A program made the position numbers and the translations under genes. The notes under the pieces are model-generated. The model was not told where the DNA came from, ran no database searches, and was given only the letters and a program-made list of their open reading frames with translations. Positions 25,340-36,953 of a stretch of 64,000 nt of DNA are shown in pieces. Location of the stretch: the NCBI GenBank assembly GCA_949358305.1, contig OX442323.1:1364001-1428000 (forward strand), given 5' to 3'. This stretch comes from Strigamia acuminata (lineage: Eukaryota; Arthropoda; Chilopoda; Geophilomorpha; Linotaeniidae). Position 1 is the stretch's first letter, and each line of letters opens with the position of its first letter.

Positions 25340-25844
25340 ATTGTAAATTAAAATCAAATGAAAAAAAAAAACAATGATATAAACCTTAATGCAAAGAAAT
25401 TTAATTGTTAGCTCCGTTAGAGTTACGACTTTCCACTATTGCTTATGACTACACCAGGGGTTTTTATAAGGGAAAAGTACCTGCTGCAATCTATGTATTG
25501 AATTCAGTAGTTTCGCATCGATTTCCATGAACTTTTGATGATTTGCATAAATTTGCATACTTTTCTGTGTGTTTACCAATATTGTTAGATATTGTATTGC
25601 TGCAATTATGCTCATTTACCACTTAATGTCTCATTTTAACATTTAACCCAGCCTGGACTGGGCTAGAACGAATTGAATCAGAAGCAGATCTCGGCAAAAT
25701 TACAACTCTGCTCAGTGTTTGGGAGCCAGAATTGTATTTGTTGGTATTTTGATTAACTTTACATGGTAAATGCTCACGTCTCCCATAACCTGTACCCTGT
25801 GTGAGTAAACCAAACAATTGTCTATACTCACAGTCAGTTTTCTT

Positions 25845-28800
25845 TCAGTAGAAATAAACTAGCCGTTCCTGGGCAGCATGAGACAAAACATGCCACTCAC
25901 GTTTCACGTGGATGTACTGAAGAACTGCACGCACACAAATAAAGACTCCTGCAAAAATAACAAATAAAAAATATAATCATTTCTACACTGTTTTTACATT
26001 ACAATTTAATGCAATTGTTCAGTATGGACTCGAAAAAAAAAACATGTTAGCGATTGTACACCACTTCAAACTTTTGTGCCAAAACTCCAGTATTAGTCGT
26101 TTAAAACAAAATACTTGTCTTCCTGTTGAATCGGCACTAATACAACATCAAGCTCAAAACATTTAAAAAAGGCAATTTTTGCAATTTTTCACTTTTGGAT
26201 TTGTCACATGATATCAGTTCCAATAATCACCTGCGTAATTGCATACCGTAAAAAAAAGTGTAAAAACAAAAAATCATATAATCAAGCAAAAGATAGTTTT
26301 GTTTATGACAATTGATTTTGAGACGAAGTGAAATGGCAAGAATTCAAAAATACTTTGGTAAACCAAGAAACAACTCCACAAGATTCATCCAAACTGGAGT
26401 GTGAAAAATGTTGTTAATTTGTAACTAATTTTTTAAAATTTTGCTTTGTCAGTACGAATTTTAAACAGGTTTTTTCTGTATTACAGTTGATGCTTAGTTG
26501 GGTCATGTGACTATTTTCAGAATCGTGCGATTGAATTAGTCGACATAAAAATGATCGATTTTTTGATTAAAATATAATTACAAAATTTCAAAATTGTACA
26601 TTTAATGAAACCCAAACATGTGATATTGTGTTTTTTTTGGCTGCATTTTATTGCTCGGATGTGGCTACAGTCCGCTCACGGTATCTTGATGCTAAATTCG
26701 TACTGCGCATCCCATTTTGCGCAGACGATTTTCTAATTCCAGTTGTTATATGGCAGTATTAAGCCTAACATTAGGCCTAATAATGCAAAAATAAGGTAAA
26801 TAAACAAAAATATTTTGGTACTACGTTGTAAATTACTTTTAATTATGAGTTTGTTGTTGTTTATTTACTTTATTTTAGTATTATTAGGCCTAATATTAAG
26901 CTTAATACTGCTAAATAACTGGAATTAGAAAATCGTCTGCGCAGAATGGGATGCGCAGTACGAATTTAGCATCAAGATACCGTGCACGGACTATAGTAAA
27001 GGCAATATTTGTTAATTTTTTTTTAAAGATCAAGTGCACTGAATGAGTTTTATTTTTATTCTGTTAGAGCCTAATGAAAATATATTTTTCATGTTAAAAA
27101 AAAAATAAAATTTGGGCCTTTATCATTGTTTAATAACAATCGCAATATCGGGTGTTGACAAGGCAAAGAATCATGGAAGTATGACGTCAGTTCTCTAGTT
27201 CAGCTGACCTGGAACTTGTTCTGAGCTTAGGTTGGATTCATAATGGCTGACCTTAATTGCGAGAGTGAAAACTGTCCTCTGCGCATGCGCAATCTGATGC
27301 GCATGCATAATAACACCACCACCAACCACCACCGAACTGATGACGTAGGTCATCCAGCCAACAGTGATAAAGGCCCAAATTTTATTTTTTTTAAACAAAA
27401 AAATTTTTTTTTATTAGGCTCTATCAGAAAAAAAATAAAACCCACTCAGTGCACTTGACCTTTAACTTTCTCTAGTCCAAACACGTGGCATTTGTCCGAA
27501 CCAGAGTGGGCGCTCTATGTCGGTCTACACAGAGTACACTGTAGATCAATTCTGATACATCAAATCCCACGATACAATCACGAACATGTGTCAAAAAAAA
27601 ATTTACATCGAACACAATCTAAGCGTCAGCTGCATAACTTTAGAAGACAAATTTACTTTATAAACATGCTTAAGAGATGAGTCAAAGAAGTGATTTCAAT
27701 AACACTTAATCTTTATCCACTTATTTTAATTCTTTTACGTTGACTTCTCAGAGTTAGGACGTAAAAAGCATATATCCTAACTGAAGATTGATTACACCTA
27801 TTATGACTTCCAACTAATTAATCATTACATTAACCGGTTCAATTTTAGTCATCAAATTTTAAAATTAAATATATTATTGTTGGGCTTAAAAATATTACGC
27901 AATTGGTTATTCAATCAAGCTAAAGCATAGTCACCAACAAGTTAAAACTACAATATGACACATTGCAGACGGAAAAACTAGGCCATACTTATTACCCCAC
28001 TTTAAGCAGCATACATGAAATTACCAACTTTTGAAAATTTCAGTTACAAAGTTTATACTGGCTTGCTGGTATAAAGTGAAACATGTCAGTTTCAATAAAA
28101 AAGCTGGCTTTTTGATGTTTCAATTAAAAACTCCTGGATCAATGATTTTGTTGGAATTTGTACCAGAAATGCGAGTTTTCTATATATTCTGAAAGTTATT
28201 ATTAAAATTCGTGCAAATTTTTAAAAGTTTAGGCTAATTTCTTACATTTTGGACATCTAAAAACGGATTTTAAATGTGTTTTCGCTCATTTCTCATTGAA
28301 AAAAAATTCATACTCAGTTATAAAGACATGCCAGCAAAACGTGGTTTACTCGTAGTCTGGCCAAACCCGTGCTACACATGCACGCTGCTTAAGTGGGGTA
28401 ATACAGTAAATTGGTAAATTGGTAAACTGAGCAGGAATAGGCTAATACCTTGAGATCGGTTTATTTCCTCAAATTCGTTTAAACGACTCCAAAATTCGAA
28501 AAATGGGTGTCGAAGAAAAGACCCCCCAAAAATCCTGTTTCGATGAAATGTACCGAATAAAATAAATAAAAAGTCGGAACAAAATCCAAACAATTCCCAA
28601 TCAAAACTGGAATAACATTCCAGCAACATAAGATTTATAAATTTGTACTAAATAATCAACTAATAGGAAACCAAACCCAATTCATCCCAACCCAACATGA
28701 TCACGACAGACTCGAGAGAAAAGAAAACCAATATCTAGCCCAATCCCCTAACTTACAGCCCTCGCTATAACATATAACCCCAGAGGAAATAAAAAAATAA

Positions 28801-31800
28801 ATGACAGAAAAACAACAGACGCTGTCTAAAACTAGTTATAACCACCTTCCTACCACGAGAGTAGACCGTCCGAACATATACCCCTAACTTAAATGCTGGT
28901 CTGTTGATGAAACGAACGAGCACAAACTTGCGTATCAAGGAAACGTAATGCCGTTTCATTTATTATTTTTGATTGTTTCATTTTTGAAGCATCGAGAAAA
29001 CGTACCAAAAAGGAAATTCGCTTAAATGTACGAACCCAGAAAATTTTTACATGGCGAATTACTGAATTACTTAGCTCATAATTGCCAAAAAGACATGCTG
29101 GCTCCTGCGAAAAAGGGGTTCCTGAATTATTTTTAAGTTTTGTCTACCCCTGCCAGCATTTTCAATCGTCATGTGGTTTTCTACAGTTACCTTCATTCCA
29201 CTTTAGCCTATCTAGAAATTCTGACCTGGCAAATTATCACTTTTTTGACATCTCAAGTCCCGGCAAATAACCAACAAATTCCGGACGAGACTTAAGAAAT
29301 TTCAGTTGGCAATGTGGGCACTCAGCAACTAGAAATTTTGTATTAACTATACAGTAAAATATTACTCCACATTAAATAAACAAGAATTGAAGTGGCAATG
29401 GCGGCTCACGAATCACGATCATCAGTGTTGTGCCCGGTACCGGTACCATGTTACTTTTGTGGCAGGTACATTTTTAAGGCCGGGCCAGTACCGTGTACCT
29501 TACTGCGGTACTTTTAAAAACCCGTGTACCCAGTACGTGATACATAAGACTGTACCGCGTGCTTGTATCGTGGTACAGTCTTAGGTTCCGCGGTACTGTG
29601 TGGGCAAGTGCTGTGTATCGCGATACATTTAAAGGGTATTGCGCACAACACTGACGATCAGGAAAGAAATGAGCGCTTACAGAATTTAAAAATCGGCATG
29701 AAAATCGGAAAACAAACAAAATTCGATATTAAAGCATATTAACAAGATCAAATTATTAGGTGCGTTCAATCTTAATTGAATTTCCGAAATCGTAATTTTC
29801 TTGATTTTCAGAAATCAAGAAAATCAAATTTCAACTTTGAATGACCTTAAATATTTCCAAAATCCCACTGTTGCACATGCCCAATTAGAACCTTTGAATA
29901 ACTTCCTCTTTGCAAACGCGATTTACCCATAGCACGGCAAAACATTTAAACACGGTCGGCCACGTTCGAGAGCTCAAATATGGCTGAAATATCGCGATTT
30001 TCCCATGCCATAGCACGGCAAAACATTCAAACACTGTCGGTTAAATTCGAGAGCTCAAACTTGGCCGAAATATTGCCATGCCCATGCCATAGCCGGCAAA
30101 ACATTTAAACAAAGTTGGCTGCATTCGAGAGCTCAAATGCGGCCAAAAATTGTCGCTTGCTTCTAGTTTGCAATTGTCAAATTGCAAAAAAAAATAACTG
30201 CTCTGATCGCTCTACGTGGAATTTGAGATGGCTGTAAATCAATTTGGAAATCAAGGAAAGTAACCCCTACACATGTATTTCTGAAAATCGGATTTCGTTT
30301 TTACCACGTAAAAAGCCGACATTTCCAGTCTCCCAAAATAAAAAAAAACAAAACAAGAAAATCAGCAAAATCCATTTAAGATTGAATGCACCTATTGTCT
30401 TTTGTTTGTTTTCTACGATTTCCCTGCCAATTTTTTTTTAAAATCTAGTATTAAGTCCACTGTCTCAAGCTGAAAATTACTACTCGTATATAGAATAAAG
30501 TATCAGCACGAGATGCTGAAAGGTTGGCTATGAGTGAATCGCCATCGCTACATCAATTCTTGCAGGACAGGATACACAAATTAAATTGTAACATTGAACA
30601 ACCGTAACAGACTACACAGCTTACACTGTACTTGCAAAGCACATAGGGAGTTTTAAATATAGGCTACATCTTTATTGTTTCACCTTACTGCAATGTTTTG
30701 AGAAAAAAAACCAACTTACCAAACGCCAAAATAAGCCACCAAAGCCAACTATTATCAGCACTGATCAGATCAGTCGAATGCTAAATATAAAAAATAAAAA
30801 CAAACATTAAAACCATTTGTTTAGTACTTGCCAATAGGGCGACACATATACTTTGACAATGAGTGTCCATTTAGCCAAAGAAAGGCCGAATCCTGCTAAC
30901 GCTCCGTAACGGCCAGCAATTGTCTGACAAAAACACATAAGCAGCAGAAACCCAATCCAATTAAAGAGGAATGCAACTAAAAAGAAGAAAATCACTAATC
31001 AGTCACGTTGAATTATTATTACTCGGTATTATTTTTTGCGAACCAAAAAATGAGCAAAAGAAAACAAAATCTGTGCCCAAAAGACTATCTTCATGATGCA
31101 AACCCTCTGGATCAGTCAAACAAGTTTCCTGTTACGAAAATGAATCAGAAAATAAATGTGTTATTCATTAATTCGTTCGTTCATTGATTGATTCATTTCA
31201 AATGAAATGTACCCTCCTGGTCTCTTCTTCCATTTTAAGACGCTGAACTTCATCGTAAGTGGGTAAATCGGTGGCGACGCAGTAATCCGGGGGCAAGTAG
31301 GCGCCTTTCGGTGGCTCGTCTGCAATAGCAAATTGAAACGAATTGAAACGAATTGAAACGAATTGAAACGAACTGATTAATTTAGCGTCGTTCGGTTTCT
31401 GTACGGCACTGGCTGAAACGTAACCACACACTTGTGTCAACAAATCGAAGCGACCGACTACGACGTCGTCGCCTTCCTTCCTTCCTTCCTTCCCTCCCTC
31501 ACCACTTATTCGAACGAAAAGCTACAAAAAAAATCACCTTCATCTTCTAACCACTGGCCGAATTACAACAAAATGCTGACCAGTGACCACTAGCAAAATA
31601 CAGAAAAACGAATAGACAAAACTTGTGCAAATTTTCTTACAACAACATTATCTTATTACGGCATTAAGCTATTACTTTATTTTACCGTAATCAGGCGGCG
31701 ATGGCGGCGGCAACTGAAGGTTCGGGTCCGAACTAGACGTTTCATTCGGCAAGTAACTAACCGAAGCTGCTATGGCGGCATTCACTGCCATGTTTGCTGC

Positions 31801-32463
31801 TTCGTCAGATTCTCTAGTAGGAGCCTCTTCAGTGTTCAACTGCAGAAAACAAAAACAGAAAAAATATATCTTATCTCCGCTTAGATTTAGACCACTACGA
31901 TTTTGACCATTAGGCCTAAAAATAGCAACAAATACCTACAGAGAATGTATCGAATACATAAAATACATAAACGTCAGCTTATTTTCGATTTCTTTTTAAA
32001 CAACCATTTATTTCACGCAACAAATATACTTTTCCACATTCCACACAGTTGTGCATCGAAGAAGCCTGAATTCCATTCAAAAACATAAAAACAATCATTT
32101 GACAAATTTTGACCTAAAATGAACAACTGGAACAACTTGTGTGTCGTCAGGTGACCACATTTCGGGTCATTTTTTCACACGATGTAAATGACCTCTGGTT
32201 TCAACGTCTCCTCAAATTATTTCAATCTTTTCACTACATGATACAATTACGATACATTTATTAAAAGCAACTGGCCGTGGCTTGTGCTTATCTAAACTCG
32301 AAAAAGAAAGAAAAATAAAAAATAAAAAATAAAAATTGAAAAATGAAAAATGAACGATGCAATATGAATTTAGGCCTAACGAGTTGAGATTCAGCTAGCT
32401 TCTGCGTCTCGTTTTAGTCGCTGAGGAATTACTTACAATTTGGTAACGTATGTTGCTGTCCAT
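25845..32463 (-). CDS. ndfip: NDFIP-type Nedd4-family E3 ligase adaptor, seven exons
   Basis: Exons, in transcription order: 32463-32437, 31839-31686, 31319-31213, 31128-31044, 30976-30852, 30780-30720 and 25948-25845. All introns are GT/AG and the phases join to 663 nt (220 residues plus stop), against 221 for human NDFIP1. NDFIP proteins sit in Golgi and endosomal membranes and recruit and activate Nedd4-family HECT ligases through PY motifs. Visible here are PPDY (57-60), PPDY (70-73) and LPTYDE (79-84), then three hydrophobic helices (about 117-140, 148-165 and 177-193). The FLFNWIGF and AGRYGALAGFGLSLAKW signatures are diagnostic, as is the WLWW entry to helix 3. The N terminus (IRYQ-L--EE) also matches the family. 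Introns 3-5 are 67-84 bp. Intron 6 is about 4.8 kb and contains four inverted-repeat elements. The last exon is assigned by phase, GCAG acceptor and family-like ending (V-R-x-x-x-x-Y to -VYFY). Confidence 0.93.
26668..26993. mobile_element. 326-bp inverted-repeat MITE in NDFIP intron 6
   Basis: Arms of about 130 bp pair with modest mismatch. Ends read AGTCCG followed by CACGGTATCTTGATGCTAAA. TA flanks both ends. Internal marks are a CGCATCCCATT block and a palindromic TTAGGCCTAA core. Shorter, diverged pieces resembling its ends are near 20650, 23414 and 51205. Confidence 0.8.
27023..27465. mobile_element. Inverted-repeat element with TTAA-containing ends
   Basis: Both ends read TTAAAG(A/G)TCAAGTGCACTGA when oriented outward-in, continuing into A/T tracts and an AGCC/GGCT block. 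The TTAA at each end could be a piggyBac-like target duplication, but with TTAA inside an A/T-rich end this is only suggestive. The middle contains GCGCATGCGC-type palindromes. No transposase. Confidence 0.7.
29423..29653. mobile_element. Non-autonomous hAT-type element, 231 bp
   Basis: Ends CAGTGTTGTGC and GCACAACACTG are perfect inverted repeats. Flanking octamers are ACGATCAT and ACGATCAG (7 of 8 match), as expected of a slightly decayed hAT target duplication. The interior is filled with GTACC/GGTAC words. Located in NDFIP intron 6. Confidence 0.85.
29759..30392. mobile_element. GGTGCRTTCAAT-ended MITE, copy 1 (634 bp)
   Basis: Ends GGTGCGTTCAATCTTAA and its complement flank the element, with TA on both sides. 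The interior shows repeated segments containing CGAGAGCTCAAA and shares them with the copy at 44671-45300, so both derive from one family. No coding capacity. Lies in NDFIP intron 6. Confidence 0.85.
31333..31374. repeat. 10-bp repeat (GAATTGAAAC), 4 copies, at the edge of NDFIP intron 2
   Basis: Four tandem copies begin within 15 bases of the acceptor of NDFIP exon 3 (exon starts at 31319 on the minus strand). They would occupy the branch-point and pyrimidine-tract region on the transcript. Confidence 0.9.
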
Positions 32464-33024
32464 CGTACGATATCCTGTATTTGAATTACAGGATTATTAA
32501 ACGGTCAGAATAAAATTCAGTCATGGAAACTGAATAAAAATCCCCCTATATACAGGAGATTGAATATACTCAGGCCGGATATGACGTTAGCATTCATCAC
32601 GAGGTTCGAACCGGTCAATTTTAAGATACGACCAATTTTTAAGCCTCGAAATTGAAACTCGTAATTTCGGATTCCAAGTCGAATCGATACAAGGAAAAAA
32701 AAAAAACGGGCAAAAGGAAAAAAAATATATTTTATTCAGTACAAATTCAATTTTATTTTTATGTAGCTAATTAATTGGATGTGAATCTTCCCTGAATCTT
32801 CGGCCTAAAAAATAAAAACATCAATAAGGTAAACGATCAATTTCTATTCGACTTGCCGCCGTTTTATCCTCTAAATTTTAATCGTCTTATCCGCCTCAGT
32901 TATGATCAACGGTGTCCTGCTGTGATCAAAATCGCATAAAAAATTCCCGCCTCGCTCTCGATCGAACCCGGTTGTAGAGGAGCCTGAATCCGTCGCACTG
33001 CAAGAAAAAGTAGATTAAATTTAA

Positions 33025-33318
33025 TTAAAGGTATTGCTAAGAAATTGTAATTTTAATATTTAGATGTTGTAAATTAAATTTACAAATTTTGTTAAAGATG
33101 AAATTTATCTTTAAATTTAATTTTGTAAAAGGACACTTTACAAAGTGTTGGAAACATAAGCTTTACAAAATTTAAATTTTTTTTAAATTAAATATTTAAA
33201 TGTAAAATTAATTAGAAAAATGATTATAAAAATTAAATTTAAAAATAAATTTTATCTTTAACAAAATTTGTAAATTTAATTTACAACATTTAAATATTTA
33301 AAATCACAATTCCTTTGA
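33025..33318. mobile_element. AT-rich inverted-repeat element
   Basis: Two arms of about 85-100 bp (about 33025-33125 and 33233-33318) are inverted repeats rich in AAATTTAA words. Composition makes exact ends uncertain. No coding capacity; it could be a MITE or a decayed palindrome. Confidence 0.65.
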
Positions 33319-33894
33319 GAGTGTTTTTCGACAAGTATTTTCTATTAATTCAGCTTTACGGACCTGCAGTGGGAGCGAGTTCAGGGCATGATGCAGACTC
33401 AAGTTGTTCAACTAATGCGCTCCTGGAATATCGTAACCATCGATGACGCGATCAAATTCAGTAATGACGTCGACAATCATCTCCAGCTGAACTCGTTGAG
33501 GACTTATGAATACAAAAAATGTGGAATTTTGGATAAAGAGATGCCGATTTCACTGGCTTAGCCTTTTCTCCTAATGCCTTCTAAAAAGAGTAAGTAAAGC
33601 CTCCTATGGATTCTCTTTAAACGCATGTGCCTCGTAAAGTCCAAGTTGTTCTGTCAATTGGTCTAAGGTTGATGGATAATTAATTGCAAATTTATCTCGT
33701 ATTGTCGGCTTAAGTCTTTGAAAGACACAGTGTATTTTCTGTTCTTCTCTAAATGATGGTCTTGCAAATGAATATTCCTTCAATACTTTTTGCATGAAGT
33801 TTGGTGGCGTCCGTATGTTTCAAGGCTCAGTACTGTTGGTATCTTTCTTCTAAATTTTTTCTTCAGCTCCTCTTTCCATTCATCTTACTCTCTA

Positions 33895-34323
33895 TCGTAT
33901 TACCTCACATTAAGCCGCATGCCGGTATATTTCGAGTTATACCGGCATGCCGATAAACCTCGTTTATAACGGCATGCCAATGTAAGTGAGTACAAATTTT
34001 TTTTTTTAATTTTGAGCCCAAAACATGCTTAAAACGCATATTTAAATGTCCAAGATGTAGGAAATTGGCCTAAATTTCTACAAATTTTCTCAAAAGTTTA
34101 GTAGTAATCTTTAGAATATCAATAAAACTTCAATTTCAGGCCCAAATTTTAACATAATTATTCATCTGGGCTCTTTTAAAGAAAAACAAAAAAAACAGTT
34201 TTTTCACTTATACCGGCATGTTTCGTTGTATACTGGCATGCCGGTATAAATTTTTTGTTGCCAATTTTGAAAAGCTGGTAAACCCATGCCCAGCAGCATG
34301 CCGCTTTATATGAGGTAATACGG
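33895..34323. mobile_element. TA-flanked MITE inside the decayed gag copy (429 bp)
   Basis: Ends YCGTATTACCTCA are inverted repeats and TA flanks both. GCATGCCGGTATA words recur near both ends and in the middle. The gag reading resumes on each side, which confirms insertion and fixes its boundaries. Confidence 0.85.
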
Positions 34324-34851
34324 TAGTTGGATGTTGTGGTAGCTGATCTAGATACCATGACGATGCTGGAACTTTTAAACGATAAACAGATGTTTAATTT
34401 TTTCAATTGCTGTAAAAAATAGTATCTTCGTATCCTATCAGCCAAGTGTCTTTATTTCCAGTAGCCGGGTCAAAATCCACTGGATTTCTAAGTTGGACCA
34501 CTAATTTCCATAATGCTGTCTCAATTGAAGATGGTGTTGAAGAAGTAGCCATATCTAAAGCTAATTCACTCTGTGTAAATATTGGTAACAATGGTGGTTT
34601 AGCTGATTCTCCCTGCTTTTCTTTGACACCCTGAGGTTTTTCTTCTTTTTCAATATATTGTTCTTTGTCCATGAGTTCTCCTAACTCACAAGTCAGTTAT
34701 TTCTATTTCTGAAAGATGTTCTTGGAGACCAACGTCAACTATCCTTTTTGTCTTTGTTTTGGAGTTTTTTTTCTATATTCCAATTTTGGGGTTTTTCCTT
34801 TTCTCCTCGATGTGACGTTTGGTTCAGGTTTGTACTCTGTTTCATCTAGTG

Positions 34852-35141
34852 CAGGGGTTCCCAAACTTTTTATCATCGCGCCCCACTTTATAAGCAAGGC
34901 GATCTTCTGTGCCCCACTTCATCTACCAGTGCATTCAATTTTTAAAAAATATACTACTAAAAAGAAATGAACAAATTTTTATATAATTTTGCATAAAACT
35001 TTGTATAATTTTTTATATAATTTTATATAATTTTGCTTAAAAATTTACAAAAGTTTGCAAAATAAGCTTGTTTTATTTAGGCATGATGATGGGTGCGCCC
35101 CACCAATAATCAGCTCGCGTCTCACCGTTTGGGAAACCCTG
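34852..35141. mobile_element. hAT-type MITE inside the decayed gag copy (290 bp)
   Basis: Ends CAGGGGTTCCCAAAC and GTTTGGGAAACCCTG are inverted. The octamer ATCTAGTG is duplicated exactly at 34844-34851 and 35142-35149. The interior includes repeated GCGCCCCAC and TATAATTTT words and no open frame of interest. Confidence 0.9.
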
Positions 35142-35419
35142 ATCTAGTGGATCTAGTCCCTCTTCTGAATCCTTTCTTCCTAGCAGGTAATCTGCGACAA
35201 CAACTGAAAACTTGTATCTTTTTGGATCCACAATAATTGTTTTAAATTAAAGATGCAGTATAGTTTGTTCACTATATCACTATGCACTAACAACACTATT
35301 CACTAGCTTAATGACTACCCTATAAAATACTACACTACCTACACTTTCTGAAATTAAATATATCATAATTATACACTTAATCACAATATTTAACAATTTC
35401 AAAAACAATTTGTTGTTCC

Positions 35420-36105
35420 TAATAAACTGTGACTGGTATGGTCTTGGCCAAGGTAACCCAGGGACTGGTTATCCTGATTTGGGACGCATACTCACGTAAT
35501 AATGACAAGAGACTCCATATTGGTGGTTGTTGGCCTTTAATATCGTTGTCTAGGGATTGGAGAATCCCGTCACCCATTGCAGGGGTGCCAGTTAGGCACG
35601 CCGCACCGGCAACCGAGCCGTCACACACAGGGTGTGAGCCCCATGGGTGACGTGGTCGGTTCAACATAACATTCATGGCGTACTTACCTAGTAAGACCCA
35701 TGTAGCCACTCATAGAGGCTGCAGTATGGGACATGCCAAACTACTGAGCTTTCGCCGTGGTGAATGGTGAGGAGAGCAGAGTCAGCACAGGGCAGGGTTG
35801 CCCTTGCTCATGTCCGGCCTTGGACATTTCTTGTCTCGTCGGTGGTCACTGCTCCTCTTTCTCACCTCTCTTTCTCTCTCTCGCATCTCTCCCTGATCAC
35901 ATCACTCAGCTGCCTCCTCCCCCATACTGGGTCAGTCCACCCACAAAGGGGACTCCCTTGGGGCCGTAAAGCGGTGTGTGACAGTGACGCAGGTCACCGT
36001 GGGTGGCTAATTGGTCACAAAACTTTTCAAATGCAATGGCAGAGTCTACAATTACGTCATAGTGACGTCACACTAGAATGAAAACAAGGCTAAGGGGTAT
36101 GTTTA
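35420..36105. other. GC-rich block of unknown origin between retroelement remnants
   Basis: About 690 bp are markedly richer in G and C than all neighbours. They begin abruptly next to the leader of the decayed gag copy and end at a MITE. Open frames exist on both strands (35419-35709 minus, 35764-36081 plus) without a recognisable family. It could be a piece of another retroelement or of a host gene. Confidence 0.4.
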
Positions 36106-36107
36106 TA

Positions 36108-36501
36108 CAGGGTGTATCAGAATTCATGTTACACAGAAATAGGGGGTGTAGAGGGGGACCAGGAGATCACGTTTCCACTAATCAAAAATTCCAAAAAAAT
36201 TCTTTTACATTAATGATTTGTTTTAGTTTTCCCGGATTTTTGGGTTTTTTTTGTGATTCTTTAACATTAAAATGATCAGTTTGAGTGTTTTTATTTGAGA
36301 TTTAAGCTTTAACCTGGCAAACGTGAGCGACATGCGATACGGGCGATATGCGTGAAGCGTGATACTTGAAATCTTCCATTGTTTTGGGGGCTGTGACTTA
36401 GTGGGAAATTTTTTTTGGAATTTTTGATTGGTGGAAACGTTATCTCCTGGTCCTCCTCTACACCCCCTATTTCTGTGTAACATGAATTCTGATACACCCT
36501 G
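36108..36501. mobile_element. CAGGGTGT-ended MITE, copy A (394 bp)
   Basis: Ends CAGGGTGTATCAGAATTCAT form inverted repeats extending about 80 bp with few mismatches, flanked by TA. It shares its first eight bases with the elements at 47420-48190 (right end) and 50430-51178. Confidence 0.88.
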
Positions 36502-36771
36502 TATACAGTTTGTTGAGTTTTAACACCCAAGCTAGAAGAAAGGGCTTAGTCGGGGGCTCTTATTGAATACGCTATCTCAACTCGGGATTACAGAATCTGG
36601 GATCCTGCCTGCAATCAGGTTTTTGCGCCAAAACACGTTAAAATCATTGAAAGTGATTATTGGTATGAAGTTGGGAAACGGTTACAAGGGCCCACTATAA
36701 AGCTCGAATGAGGGCTCGAAAGACCCTTTTCTGATTCTTCTGACTCTGATTCTGATTCCTCTGACTCCTAG

Positions 36772-36953
36772 TACAAGTGAGAAGCATAAGTTTGGAAACT
36801 TGGCTGAATTCAAAAATTTCAGTTTAGTTAGTTTGTGATTATGAGAAAACAAACAATCAAAGGATATTAAGCTTATAACATTTTATTAATGTAGCATAGA
36901 GCTTTCCAAAAATCTAAATGTTTTCAAAAAAATCAAATAAATAACATAAATAT
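36772..36953. repeat. 182-bp inverted-repeat arm, left of the Ty3-type element
   Basis: Matches the reverse complement of 42942-43123 over its full length with only a few differences. It ends exactly where the LTR starts (TGTCACG at 36954). Beyond the outer ends of both arms the sequences stay loosely similar (acidic-codon-rich), so the arms may be parts of a larger dispersed repeat. Confidence 0.92.

Larger units (their letters stand above)
33595..35250 (-). pseudogene. Decayed Ty3-type gag copy, interrupted by two MITEs
   Basis: Minus-strand fragments resemble the Gag at 39013-40332 in the same order. The SKRYKFS-like N terminus is near 35230-35150. The block with NPVDFDPATG and TWL-YEDTI is at about 34500-34430, an ASSWYLDQLP segment at about 34375-34340, and the ARPSF-EEQKIH and NYPSTLDQLTEQLGLYEAHAF block at 33795-33604. 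Stop codons and frameshifts are present. It is split by a hAT MITE (34852-35141) and a TA-flanked MITE (33895-34323). The protein segments resume on either side, so both inserted after the retroelement. No protease or reverse transcriptase follows. Confidence 0.85.

Noticed and set aside
28765-28959. Minus-strand frame with LVRFINRPAFKLG as the last NDFIP exon
   Set aside because: It weakly resembles the family C terminus, but the phase does not fit exon 6. The exon at 25948-25845 fits phase, acceptor and C-terminal motif.
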